Positions 26,701 through 41,700 of a DNA stretch of 64,000 nt are shown here, in pieces (position 1 is the first letter of the stretch; the number at the start of each line of letters is the position of its first letter). The notes below the pieces were generated by a model, which saw nothing but the letters and a program-made list of their open reading frames with translations, was not told where the DNA came from and made no database searches. Source of the DNA: Caprella mutica (lineage: Eukaryota; Arthropoda; Malacostraca; Amphipoda; Caprellidae); the NCBI GenBank assembly GCA_947561585.1, contig CANNZV010001637.1, forward strand, positions 1 through 64,000, in the 5' to 3' direction. Both the position numbers and the translations under genes were made by a program.

Positions 26701-29700
26701 CAGAGTTTATGAACCATACTTTCGATCATATAATATTTTGAATATTTTTACTGGTTATTTTAATTATAGTTTTTTCTTATATGTCCAAAAATATGGAACC
26801 GTCCGATAACTCGGAACTTACCCTGCTTGGCACTTTGAATAATTATTAATTTACGATGATGAGGTCTTGAAGCAATATAGATGGCCGTTATACATGCATA
26901 TATTTTCAATGGTGAGGTATTTAGACAATACAGTTGGCAATAATAAATTATAACATTTATTTTCAATGGTGAGGTTTTTAGAAAATACAAATGGCAATGT
27001 TTTAACGTTATAACATATATTTTCAATGGTGAGGTCTTCAGTCACTACAGTTGGCATTGAAATACCCCCCCAAAGTATTTTGTTCCCAACAGAGCGAAGC
27101 GTTACTTGTTCTCCTCTGTTCGTTATCTTCAACTGTTGTACGTTCACAATATTATCTTTGATACTGTGATTTAAATAATGATTTACACTGTATTACAAAA
27201 TAGGGTAAGTTTCGAGTTATTGGACAGTTCCACATTTCCGATCATTTTAGAAAAATATATAATAATTATCATTTTATTTTTATTTTGAGAATTAAAATAA
27301 CGAGTTAAATAATAATTATTATATATTTTTTCTTACGTGATTGGAAATGTGGAACTGTCCGATAACTCAGTTCTTACTCTAAATAAAAAATAACAATGTT
27401 TGTAGATTACAAACACAATTTATATACAATAATGGTATTTATACATCTTTCAAATTCCTTTTCAATAAATTAATATTTTCGATTAATTCATTTTTTGTCA
27501 ATTAATTTTCTTTTAATATTATTGATTTTTATTTTTTGAATGAATTATTATTTTTCAATTAATTAATTATTTTCAATAAATTTAATTTTATTAATAGATT
27601 TTAATTAATATTATTTTTCCCCTAGCGCTACTAGCGACAGAAGCGTACACGGGAGCAGCGACAAACGCGCTACGCTACCACGCGTACCTGCCCACTTCAC
27701 CTTACGGGTAAGTCACCTTAATTAACCTATACGGTGACCATCTCACCTGTACACCTTTGATAGAGAGGGTTAAGGGCAATTATCAGGTGTGAAGTAAATA
27801 GCGAGTAATAATTTCAATAAGTTACATTAAAAAATGCATCAAAAATATTAAAAATTCATTGTGGTGAGAACGATAAAAAAATAATTTAAATCGTTATTTT
27901 AATTGGTATCCATGATACCTACAGGTAGCCATGATATCTATTGGTATCCATGATACCTACAGGTAGCCATGATATCTATTGGTATCCATGATACCTACAG
28001 GTAGCCATGATATCTATTGGTATCCATGATACCTACAGGTAGCCATGATATCTATTGGTATCCATGATACCTACAGGTAAGATGGATACCAATGCATTCC
28101 TTTAATAAAAAACCTATTGACATTTTCATTGTTCATTTAATTCCCATTTGGTAATTAACCCTTTACCTGTTCAGTGTACAGGTGAGATGTACTGTTTTAA
28201 CGTAGATAATGCTAGACGTAAGACCTTCCTTAAATTCAGTTGCTAAGATGATTTCAATCACTATGTTTGCTCTAATATTTATTTTGATTTTCTTTACTGA
28301 TGGTATTTAAACACACCCTTCACTAACTATATATGTAGAAAAGAAACTACTAATTCTTGTTGTTGTTGTTGTTTTCTAACGTAGTTGTGTAGTGTAGAGT
28401 TACGTCCAGTGTTCAGTAATTCGCTTCCGAGTGACCCTTTCGTTGCAGTGTCGTCAAAACAGTGTTTGACGTAACAGTCAAAAGCAATGCTGTTTCTATC
28501 ATTTATTTACTAACTCATTCGTGGTCAATAATATAATCTAATATTTGTGCAAAATGAGAGCGGTTACTTTAATATACAAAATAAAAAATATAAATACTTT
28601 TCCATAAAATATATTTTTTTGAATATATAAAAAAAATTTAGTATTATAATATTCCATTTGAAAAAATTGATTTTTTTGAAGTAGGTGTTTTAACTTCTTA
28701 TATCTGTAAGGTAGTTAGTCCTTATATCTAGGATAGTTAGTCCTTATATCTAGGGTAGTTAGTCCTTATATCTAGGATAGTTAGTCCTTATATCTAGGGT
28801 AGTTAGTCCTTATATCTAGAGTAGTTAGTCCTTATATCTAGGGTAATCCTTATATATACGGTATGTTACCCCTTATATCTAGGGTAATCCTTATATATAC
28901 GGCAGTTACCCCTTATATCTAGGGTAATCCTTATATATACGGTAGTTACCCTCAGTCATTAATCACCTGTAACTGTAGAGGTTAATTTAGTACAATTTAC
29001 CTGTGAGAGTTCGGCACATGTTGACCCAACACATGAATAACTGATGAGTCATTCCGATGAGTACCTACTTACTCATATTGGTCTGTGCGTGAGTGAGTGA
29101 AGACTAAGGGGATCTTCTATGGTCCCACCGTAAATTGCAGTTATTTAATTTAGACAATTCGAGAAATTAAAACGAATTCGCTGTTATTATTATTGATATT
29201 TTTATATAAAGAAACAAATTACTTTTTTAATATACAGAAAAACAAATTAAACTAAGAATTTCTTAATAGAATTTTATTTAAAAATTCCCTAATAAAATGG
29301 TATTTAATAATTAATTTAATAAGCATTTGTCAGTAAGTTTACAGTTATATTATATTCCAATACTATACATTTATTCTATCCATCATCCACACTGTCAATT
29401 CTATTCTAAATAAACTTTAATATTTAATGCCACAAAAAGAAGTCCAATAATATCATCACGAACAGTATATTAATTCCTATTGAATGTTGCTGGCACGAGT
29501 AACTAAGGTGACTGTGTGTTTGGGACCTGCACTCCATGGAAACTAACACAAACTATGTTTAACCCGTCCACGTACGGCTGGTACTTATTCGTCATGCAGA
29601 GTACAATTAATATAATGGCTTTATATTTAAATGCAAGAAAGTACTATTAATTCATATATACTGATTTAATAATATGGTATTATTTTACTTCCAAAAGACA

Positions 29701-32700
29701 AGTTATTTTTTAAATTATTAATATTTGTGTGACTCGTTAAAAGGAGTTAACAAAATTACAATTCTTTATTATTTTAAAGATAGAAACAAGTGAAAATATT
29801 ATTATATCGAATATATATATATATATATATATATATTACAAACAAACAGGTGTTTCTTTAGTTCTAAAATATAATTTCAAATGAGATCAATTTAGCAAAT
29901 AAACAAATTAAATGTAAATTAAATAAAATGAGACTATATATACTATATAGTTTCAAATGAATATGTAGGTCGGTTGAAATCGATTGGTAAAATAAATATA
30001 TAGAAATAAATAAATATTTTATTCTATTAAATTCATCACAAATAAATAACAAAAAATATCAATGGTTAAAATGAGCAAAGCGAATCAGAATTAAAATAAA
30101 TTCATTAAATCAAACTATATAAGTTTAATTAAAAAATTGTAATTATATATGATTAAAACATGAATATTTCAAAAATAGAGAAAATATATAATCAAAACAG
30201 TTAAAATTTTTATGGCACATATTTTCAAAATTAATTTCTGAATTTGAAAATAATAATTATTGAAATATAATTTAACTTATTGAATTGAGTAAAATTAAAT
30301 GAGTAGAAAAACAATAAATAAATACTAAAGTTTGTGTAAATATAATCAATGGTGACCTTCTTTTGATTAGTTAGACTGAATTAGTGTTTGAATGGTGTAC
30401 TTACAGTATACACAGTATACACTGCTTAAAGTATACACTACTTACAGTATACACATTACACACACTATACAGTATACACTACACACTACTTACAGAATAC
30501 ACATTACCAGTAACTACACCTTTTAACTGCATAGTTAAGAGCAAGTTAATGTACCGATGTGATTACTGAACTTATATCGGGTTTAATGCCATTGATTTAA
30601 CATCTAATTTACCCCAGTTCTTTTAACCTGTCCTAAAATATGGAATCAATGAATTTATAAACCAAATGAATATAAACCAAACTATTTTAGCTATAAATGT
30701 TAAGCTCGTAATAGGGGTATGTTCCTAGTTATCGGGCAAGTCCACAGTTTCGATCATGTAAGAAAAAAAATTATTATTTAACTTTTTTTTTCAACTATCA
30801 AGTGGAATAAAATTTCTATAGTATTTATACATATTTTTTTATTATATTATCGATAATGTGGAACTGTCCAATAACTCGTAACTTACTCTACAATATTAAT
30901 CATCAATAGTTTTTTTTACATAATTTGGCACTAATATAGTTTACAAGGGAATATCAAATGCCCTGTTTATTTTATTTACGCATTTAAATCTACCAATGAG
31001 AGTGTTTCTGGGTCTAATTATGCCATTTAATATTTATGGAAGGTATAATAACCCGTCAAAATGATGCATGGTAATGTAGAGTCACCTGGTCAGAGGGAAA
31101 TGGAGAGGTAGTGTACAGGTAACAAAGAGGTAGCGGTACAGGTAGCGATAGAGGTAGCAATACAGGTAGCGAAGGGATAGAAATACAGGTAGCGGTACAT
31201 GTAGAGGAGAGGTAGCGATACATGTGGCGAGGAAGATACAGTTACACGAATGTATCGAGGAGGATACAAGTACATGCACGAATGTAGGTAGGCTAATCTG
31301 TGTACTTTATGAGAAGTGTTGTCTGTGTACTTTATGAGAAGTGTTGCAAGCTAAGTGTAATAAAAGCTAAGTGTGCTGTATATTAAGTGTGTTGCAAGCT
31401 AAGTATGTTGCAAAGTATGTGTGCAAGCTAAGTGTGTTAAAAGCTAAGTGTGTTAAAAGCTAAGTGTGTAAACGTAAGTATGTAAGCTAAGTGTGTTGCA
31501 AGCTAAGTATGTAAGCTAAGTGTGTTGCAAGCTAAGTATGCAAGCTAAGTGTTGGAGCTAAGTGAGTTGTGCGTGTTGTGATTAGGAGTTCACGGTACAT
31601 GTCATCCCTCATCGATTGGTCACTTAAAGGTTCAAATGAGCAGTCCTGGGGCCAATTGGCTGCACCTGGCACAGCATAGGGTTAGGCAATTAACCCCCTC
31701 TCTCACCCAACTACCTTTTTAACCCACTGCTTACCTGCAGGGGTTAGTTACGAATCATCAATTGGTTTCACTTCTTCGGTTATATGAGAAAATAACAATA
31801 TAATAATAATTAAATTGAGAATTATATGATGATTATTATATCGTGTTTTCTTATATGTACTGAAGATGTGAAATCGACCGATAATTCGTAAGTTACCCTA
31901 GAGGTAAACATCAATAAGATACAGAAAAAAATATCGTCCTGAAGTTATAAATGAAATAAAAATTATAACATTCCTTATTATTTATAGACTTATCAACTAA
32001 TAGGTATTCATTCGTATTCATTTTTAAGTTTTCTTTGTTCTATTGAAAAGAGGTCTACGAGAGAAGTAGTCAGAAAGATGTGAGAGAAGTAGTCAGGTAG
32101 GTATGCAGTTTTCCGCAGTTTAGTTACTGTAGCGTCACCTGCTCACCTACCACACCTGTCCTAATATAAGGTGTGTAATTTAGAGCCTCTGTCTGTCTGT
32201 CGGTACATCCATTGGGGTAGAGATCAATCACAGTGAATCAATGAGAAGATCCACCTTTTAGTTAAAGGGAAATGAGGATCCACCTTTTAGTTAAAGGGAA
32301 ATGAGAAGATCCACCTTTTAGTTAAAGGGAAATGAGAAGATCCACCTTTTAGTTAAAGGGAAATGAGAAGATCCACCTTTTTAGTTAAGGTGAAGGGTTT
32401 TAATTGAGTTCCGATAATTGGATGTGTTACGCATTCTTAATCATATAAAAAGCTATATATAGTTATTATTATTATAAATAACTAGGAGTTACGATTATTT
32501 TACTCACATTTTCGATTACATGATAAGAAATGTATTGCAATTATTATTTAACTTTTATTTTTAAATAACGAGTTAAGATGTCAAAAAAACTCGTATATGA
32601 TCGAAAATGTGGAACTGTCCGATAACTGAACTTACTTACCCTGGTATATATTCAATAGAATTAGATCTAAAGAGATTATATATTAGGTAACTATAAGATT

Positions 32701-35700
32701 GTATTACGAATATAAAACACATATATTGAAATCTAATATATGATGTAAATACCTACTGAGGATTAAATTTCAACCATCTCAATTTGCACAAAAACTCTTA
32801 AACCTAAAAAATTGACTGTGAAAATTGACTGTGAAAATTGACTATGAAAATTGACTGTGAAAATTGACTGTGAAAATTGACTGTGAAAATTGACTATGAA
32901 AATTGACTGTGAAAATTGACTGTGAAAATTGACTATGAAAATTGACTATGAAAAAAGACTGTGAAAATTGACTGTGAAAATTGACTATGAAAATTGACTG
33001 TGAAAATTGACTATGAAAATTGACTATGAAAAAAGACTGTGAAAATTGACTGTGAAAATTGACTATGAAAATTGACTGTGAAAATTGACTATGAAAATTG
33101 ACTGTGAAAATTGACTATGAAAATTGACTATGAAAATTGACTGTGAAGATTGACCATGAAAATTGACTGTGAAAATTGACTGTGAAAATTGACTGTGAAA
33201 ATTGACTATGAAAATTGACTATGAAAATTGACTATGAAAATTGACTATGAAAATTGACTATGAAAATTGAACATGAAAATTGACTATGAAAATTGACTGT
33301 GAAAATTGACTGTGAAAATTGACTGTGAAAATTGACTATGAAAATTGACTGTGAAAATTGACTATGAAAATTGACTGTGAAAATTGACTATGAAAATTGA
33401 CTATGAAAATTGACTGTGAAAATTGACTGTGAAAATTGACTATGAAAATTGAACATGAAAATTGACTATGAAAATTGACTGTGAAGATTGACCATGAAAA
33501 TTGACTATGAAAATTGACTGTGAAAATTGACCATGAAAATTGACTGTGAAAATTGACTGTGAAAATTGACTGTGAAAATTGACTGTGAAAATTGACTATG
33601 AAAATTGACTGTGAAAATTGACTATGAAAATTGACTGTGAAAATTGACTATGAAAATTGACTATGAAAATTGACTGTGAAAATTGACTGTGAAAATTGAC
33701 TATGAAAATTGAACATGAAAATTGACTATGAAAATTGACTGTGAAGATTGACCATGAAAATTGACTATGAAAATTGACTGTGAAAATTGACCATGAAAAT
33801 TGACTGTGAAAATTGACTATGAAAATTGACTGTGAAAATTGACTATGAAAATTGACTGTGAAAATTGACTGTGAAAATTGACTGTGAAAATTGACTGTGA
33901 AAATTGACTATGAAAATTGACTGTGAAAATTGACTATGAAAATTGACCATAAAATTAACAACATAAAATCACGAGTGAGTTAATTTCCCTTCATTAACTT
34001 TTTGATAGTATTTACTAACCATCCTATATATTAGTACTGAATCACTGCGATATTTGGATTTGTTTTTGAGTTTAACAGTTCTGCCTAACCAGTTAGTTGT
34101 CTAGATCCTTTCAAATGATGTTAAACAGTGCACGCGTGTTACTTTTTGAGTTTGTTATTCTGCCTCCAAAACAGGACACATTTCGCCCAGAAATGTTTTT
34201 TTTTTTGATGAGAAAAAAGTTTAGATTGAGTTTATTTTTGATGGTAGTTGTGTAGCTAATCATTTTTCTAACTCTTAAGAAATGGTGACACAGAAGTTAT
34301 TTTCAGTTGTTTTTGTAACTGCAATGACGGTATAAGGGAATAGATTGCTTGCTATAGTTACCCAGAGAAGAAGTTATGGTGGGGCCATAGAAGATTAAGA
34401 CCCTCTAAATCTTCCAATTGCCCACCATTACAAGTTATGGCGGGGCCATAGAAGATTAAGACCCTCTTGATCTTTACAATGCCCACCATAACAAGTTATG
34501 GCGGGACATAGAAGATTAAGACCCTCTTGATCTTTACAATGCCCAGCATAACAAGTTATGGTGGGGCCATAGAAGAAAAATGGGGGTACCCTCTCTTAAT
34601 CATCCCAATGCCCACCATAACTTTTTTCACTGGGTAGTATGTATTGATTATTCCATGATTTGAGTTTTATAAGTTTTACCAGCACTAAGTCTCGCAAAAG
34701 AAAAGGTATGTTACATTCTAGTACTTCTTTACCAAGTTATTGTATTCCCCTCTATACTGTCATTGTGTTAAATTTAATTTCTTTATATAATCACCGTAGC
34801 TTATTAACTCTATGTAAGCTTATCAGTTAGCTTTTTTAACTTTCTAAACCTTAAAGTTTAACTAAAATCATAGATTTGAAATTAACGAACCTGTTGAAAT
34901 ATATTAACGTCTATGTTAAGTTAGATTGATTTCATCCACTATTTCAATTAATAGTTTTGTTTACCATGAAATAAGAATGAATACAATTATGTTTCTTTAA
35001 CACATCACTTATATCTTGTTAATTAATTGTTAATTATACTCATCTGTTATTGTTTATTACTTAATCAAGATTTGAAAAAATTGATGAAATAACAAAGTGA
35101 TCAGTAAGTGATATCTTCAAAATTCCGGTTTGGTTTTCATACAATTTGATCAAAAAATTGCCGGTTAGTTAAATAAATTTCGTCAAGTAGGGTAAAGCAG
35201 AGGCTAAGTTACGAATTATCTAACAGTTTCTCAATTTCGGCCATGTAATGACAATTATTTATATAATTTAGCATTTTACTCGATTTTTTAATTGGTATCC
35301 ATGATACCTGCAGATTATTATGGATACCAATTGAAAGAACGAGTTAAAATGCAGGTATCATAGATACCTACCATTCAAAGAAACTAGTTAAATGTTAGGT
35401 TTTTTTTCTTATTTTATCGAATATGTGGAACTGGTTGATAATACGTAACTTACCCTACCAAGATTTATGTCTGAAACATCAAGTGCAGAGATATTTACTG
35501 TTAGAACTGACTAAAGTATGTTTAGAAAATACTTCTTTAACTAGGTATTAAACTAGGGATCTCTTTTGGTCGACTAGAAGCACGAACCAACTGGATTACT
35601 AGATCTGTAAAGTCTTCAATACGGAGCATGTGATTCAACTAGTTCAACGTAACGAACAGAAAGACTTGCACTGAAACTAAATTGAAATGTGTTTTTGGAA

Positions 35701-38700
35701 GGAATTATCACTCTAATCAAAAGGCCTTTTTTTAATTGTTTGAAATAACTGCTTGTCTTATTAAAACAGTATAGCAAAAATAAAGAAATGTCGACTAAAA
35801 TCGAACCTTCTGCAATTTTAGAAGGTAATACAATTTCGATGAAGATTAACCATTAGTGATAATATACTGCAATTCGATGTTTTTTGACGTAAATTTGATA
35901 CATCTGATGGACCTTGTTACTCATGCACTATTGTGACGGCCTTCAACATCTAGCAGAATAAGATGATCGCTAGGCAGAGACTAGAATAGCTAGAATGAGA
36001 GTTGTCTATCCTTACCCCTATATTATTATAGAGCCAAGGGAACATATAGACCCAAGATCTTGAGAGGACCGCCTGGGACAGCTCTCACACAACGACCCAT
36101 CCCTGGGCAATACAGGCAAGCTATGCACTTATAAACCTCTCTCTTTACTACCCTCACCTTTCCTAACCTCTTTACTCTTTAACAAATCTAAACACTTTAA
36201 TAAGAGGATAAGAGTTAGTTATTGGTCATACCCACATCTTCGGTCATATGAGAAAAAAAAAAACATTGTAATTGTTAATATATTTTTTATTCCATGTTAC
36301 CTGCAGGTATTATTCAACTTATTTTTTATTGGTATCCATGATACCAGCAGGTATCATGGATACCAATACAAATAGAAATTTAATGACAATTATAATATCG
36401 TTTTTTTCTTACATGACCGAAGATGATGAACTGACCGATGATTCGTAACTTACCCTATCTAAAGGTTTTAATAATGTCACCCACATATATACCTTGTATA
36501 CCAACATGCAACTGCACGGTTGTAAAATAGGCTTAGATTTCGAAAAAATCAACTCAGACTCAATATTTTGTAACAAGTTTCTGTAAAATAAATTCATTAC
36601 AATTTACACCAACATTTTCCTAATTTTTCACTGCGGTTGAGAGCGATGACGCGAGATGCTATGCCAATAGCCCCCCGCCTCGCTTCTCGCTTTCTCGCTC
36701 CTGTAAATCTTTTTCTCATTCTCTCACCTCAAACACAGGACTAAAATGTGGTGAATTCCTTCTCCATGTGTGTAAATAAATGTGTAAATTGTCTTGCTTT
36801 GTGTGTGTGCGTGTGTGGATTTTGTGTGGTTTTCGTGTGGTTTTCCCGTAGTTTCCTCCCAGTAGCTGCTTTTTTTGTGGATAAAAAGTGAACTTGGTTT
36901 GCGTGAGTCACAATTTCTCGCTTTTCTTCACTGTTTGACTAATCAGAATATGTTTTTCCTTTCTTTAGAGACCTGTACACAGCTTTCTTTTCAAACTATT
37001 TTGCATGCTGTTTTCGCTTTATTTATCTTTCATTATTTTTAATGTGAATGAAATATACTGATATATAAATTATTGAATTACAGTGGAATTCGGTGAAAGG
37101 TAAGTTTTTCTTTTCTTCATTATATTTATATTTAAAAGAAAGGCAAAGATTACATAGTATTTAATTTAATGTATTTCTAATCATGTTTTTATGACTCTAT
37201 ATAATACTATTCGTATTACCCGCAGTTCATAATGTAAAATCAATTGAACAAACTACCTATGTGTGACTCTCAACTCGAAGCTTATTTGTAGTCAATAAAT
37301 AAATATTTGCGGCTTTGCAAGTACATAGCAGGTTACTTATATAGCTGATATACATATAAAAGTGACGGTCAATAATATTGCACAGCAAATATGGAACGTG
37401 TGCCACAAATGTACCTAACAGGATCGTTATTACCTAAAGTACGGAGCAAATTGCAATGTAACTAAAATATGGAACGAATTGCATTGTAACTAAAGTACGG
37501 AAATTTATACAGTTGAAAGGATATCTTCATGAAGAAACTCTATATTGTTTATTTTAGGATAAGCTTGTATTAAATATAGTACTATGAAAAGTTAAGAATG
37601 AAAAATTAGTTTATTCATTTAATATTTCATATGTATAATTATTGATAATTAACGTAAATACCTTTGTAATATTATCAGCTAAACAAATAAAAACGTTCCA
37701 GTGCTTAAGTACCCGCAGCTTGGGGAAAAAGTTACGTAGTTCCATCTCCGGGCCGTTCACTTGCCAGTCTACGCGGCAATTAGCTTAAGTGAACACGCGT
37801 TCGCGTGCTCCGTACCGACGTTTTCTCAGTTCAGCACGTGTGACGTAAGTGCCACGAACGTCTGAAAGAACGTTTGCAAGTGGTCTCTTGATCGCACTTA
37901 TTAAACTCCGATAGCGATGGTCGTGGGAGTATAGTTAGCAGGACATAAAACAGGCTTAGTAGATAAAACATGCTGAATTAGGGTAAGTCCTGAGTTATCG
38001 GACGGTTCCACATTTACGATCAGAAAAAAAATAATTTTTTTTAATAAATTTAATTTTTTTCGTATGATCGAAAATGTGGAACAGTTCGATCACTCGTATC
38101 TTATCCTAAAGTTATGGTGGGGCCATAGAAGATTAAGTGGGGTAAGGTATGGTGGGGCCATAGAAGATTAAGAGGGGAAAGGTGTGGTGGGGCCATAGAA
38201 GATTAAGAGGGCTCCCTTCTTTGTCTTCCATTTTTTAGAATACTTTTACATTAAAAATTTAAGATAAAAAGCTAATGTTTTTTATTAGTTATAATAAAAT
38301 AAATAATCATATATAATTTCCCCGTTTTTCTCTATCTAAACCCGGAAAAATTCTCAAAACAATAAAAGCAAATATATTGATTTAATTCGCTATTTAATTA
38401 CCGTATAATCTACATGTTAATTACCTGATATAGGATCATCATATCGGTAGACTCCATTAACCTGTGCATGTATATACAGTATATTGATGTGCCGGGCCAC
38501 ATATTGATCATTTAATTAACGTAGCCAACGTGTACTCACATCGCACAGGAAGTCAAAGATTAAATGTATTTTGCCTGCCTTTAATAAGTATTGAGAATAT
38601 TACTGATGCTACATGCTATTGATTTCGAAACTGGTTGCTAGAATAAATATCACGGGACAGCTGTTCGTTGTCTGTATTTATTTAAATCTTTTCAAGTGTA

Positions 38701-41700
38701 TTATATATGTATGTGTTCTCATATTACAAATTAGTTTAGAAAATCTGAATTTTATTTATTTGATGAAAAAAAAAAAATTCGCCTTCAAAAAATAAAATTT
38801 TGATGAGATTTAAAAAAAAATTTTTTACAAAAAATTACTGAAATGTAAATATAAATTAGTTAGTAAATTGTATTTAACTATTATATTACTATATTTAAAA
38901 ATATATTAAACACTAATATATATAAATCATATTCTATTGATATCATGTCATTTCAATACATTATAATATGACTATAGTTAAATCATGACACATCGGTTAG
39001 TTCGTTTGTTGGTAGGGGGAGGGGTGGTACGGGGGCTGGGGGAGGAGGGGCAGGTGTTCGGGGGAAGGTAATTTAAGTGTAGATAGCTGTACAGCTGTGC
39101 AGAGAGAACATCTGTACAGAGGTAGTTAGATAGGGAGGCTTGCACGGGTTACTAACATTACTAACATGGCTAGTAACGTCAGTTAGAAGGCTAAGTTACT
39201 ATTTATCGGGCAATTCCACATTTTCGGTCATGTAAGAAAAATTTCTATTTACATTTTAACTGGTTATTTTGATTGGTATCCATGATACCTGCAGGTATCA
39301 TGGATACCAATCAAATAGATTGGTATATGTTGGTCTATTTTTATCAAATAGATTTATTTTAATTGAATTGAAACCGATAAGATATTTTTGTAACTAAAAT
39401 GCATAATGTGATAAATAATCCAGCTATAATTCAAGCAAATCATGAGAAGAAAATTACTAGTATTTCGGACCGTAAAGATGAAGTATATCAACTTTTTTCG
39501 GACCGTAGAAATAAAAAGATCCCCCAAAAAGTTATAATTATTATTTAACTCGTTAGATGATAATAGTATACTTTTCCTTATGTGATCGAATTGTGGAACC
39601 ATACTATAACTCGGAACTTACCCTAAGAATACACTTTCCAAGCTTATTTCTATTTTTTTCACCATTGGTTTACATTTCCATGAAAAAAAAAATTCAAAAC
39701 TGGAAAAATATTTGTCCTATAAAATTCAAGACTATATGAGAAAAAAGTTGACATCACAAATTTTTCTTCTTTCTTGCAATAACATACCATCTTTCCACAT
39801 CTAATTCCTCCGTATTTAGAATGTATTTAGAATGTATTTAGAGTGTATTTAGAGTGTATTTAGACATTGTAGGCAATATACCGTCTAATGAGGGGAAATA
39901 TTTACAAACATACCTCAGTCCCCCTTGCTCTCCAAACCTTTAAATCTTGCACTGATTTATAGTTTAATTTACCTATACTATAGGATACAGTATTCTATTA
40001 TTAATTCATTATTATTTTTATATAGGCTGTGACATGATTTACGGGTGGACTGTATCTTTAAGTTACTTACTTTGTTTAATATTTTGCATTAAATAATTAG
40101 TTATGAGTATATAAAATATGGAACTGAAATATCAGGGTACTACGAAGAACAAATGTGTGGATATGTAAAAAAAAAAGAAATATAATAGGGGTAAATAATA
40201 ATAATTATATATTATTATATTATATATTATTTTATTACGTTTAAAGAATTATTAGTAACACTAGAAAGTTCCAATATCAAACTGATTCTTTTGAATAACA
40301 TTTAATTCTCAATGATTTATTTAGTAGTATATTATATACATCGATCATATATGTGTTTTATGTAGTCATTGCTAAAAAAATGTGAACCAATATTGTTTCT
40401 AATAACCTAATATGAATAATAATATTGATGATTATTGTAGTTACTGTGAAATAAACACCATAAAAAATATGTCTCTGGTTTCTATATTTCTGTACTGAAA
40501 TAACTTCGAAACATGCTTCTCAATTATTACAGATGTTATAAGACCGGGATGTAATAAATGCGGGGCCTGCCTGTATATCATTCAAAATTATAATTTATTA
40601 TTTTTACTGTTGCCAGCCAGCTTGAGCAGGAAAAGAAGTTTACAAGAATAATTATGGCAAAACCATAAATTTCTAATTACCATCAAATAAAGAGTGTTTT
40701 ATATTATAATGAAGAATATATATAATATAAAACATATTCACATCATAATTATAATGCAAAATAATGCATTTCGTGGACGAATTGTCCATGAACGGAATGT
40801 CAATACACGCATGTCACTTTATGTTTGTTTCCTAATCAATATACCTAAGTTGTCATATTAGGAGGTGTTCTCTCTACGAACTTCTCCGTAACTCATGTCC
40901 CTAATTGGTCTAATTGGTTGGAATTAGGAATAGAAGTTTTGGTTTGCGTGACGAAAGCTTTGCCAATCACCGTAACTTTCGGCCAATTCTATTAGGAAAA
41001 AAGGACAATATTTGCATGTGTATAAGAAGCTATGGTAGGTTCCTAATTATCGAATGGTTCCATATTTTTTATCACACACAAAAAAAAATGTATGTAATAA
41101 TTATTAGGCTAAGTTACGAATTATCGGTCAGTAGTACATCTTCGGTCATATAAGAAAAAACAATATAAAAATTGTTATTATTACACAGTGCTATCTAATA
41201 CTTCTGCAAACCCGGGTTTGCAGAAGTATTAGATAGCACTGTGTAATAATAACAATTTTTATATTGTTTTTTCTTATATGACCGAAGATGTAGTACTGAC
41301 CGATAATAAAGAACTCAACCAGGATTTAATGGGTTGGAATAATGGTAATTATTACTGTAATTGAAGTGAATCGTATTTTCTATTATTTTTCAATTCACTT
41401 GATAATTTACTGTACAGTTTTACCTAGTATGTAATGAAACCAGTCTTAAGCTAAACTTCTGTCTCGAATTGAATGCTGTTGTTGATAAATATCACTCATT
41501 ATTAATGTATCGGATCGGTGTAATTTTTGTGCAAATATTAATAGAATTATTAGTTGAAATATTAGTAAAAATAATAATTGAAATATTACCTAAAATAAAA
41601 GTAAAGATATTAGTTAAAATATTAATATAAATATTATTTCAAATATTAATATAAATATTATTTCAAATATTAATATAAATATTATTTCAAATATTAATAT

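Larger units (their letters stand above)
22136..27625 (+). other. Intron 2 of the RBM24-like gene
   Basis: AT-rich. It contains four family A MITEs, two family B pieces and the 22-bp minisatellite. No coding exon recognised. An inverted purine-rich piece near 27060-27130 is unexplained. Confidence 0.6.
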
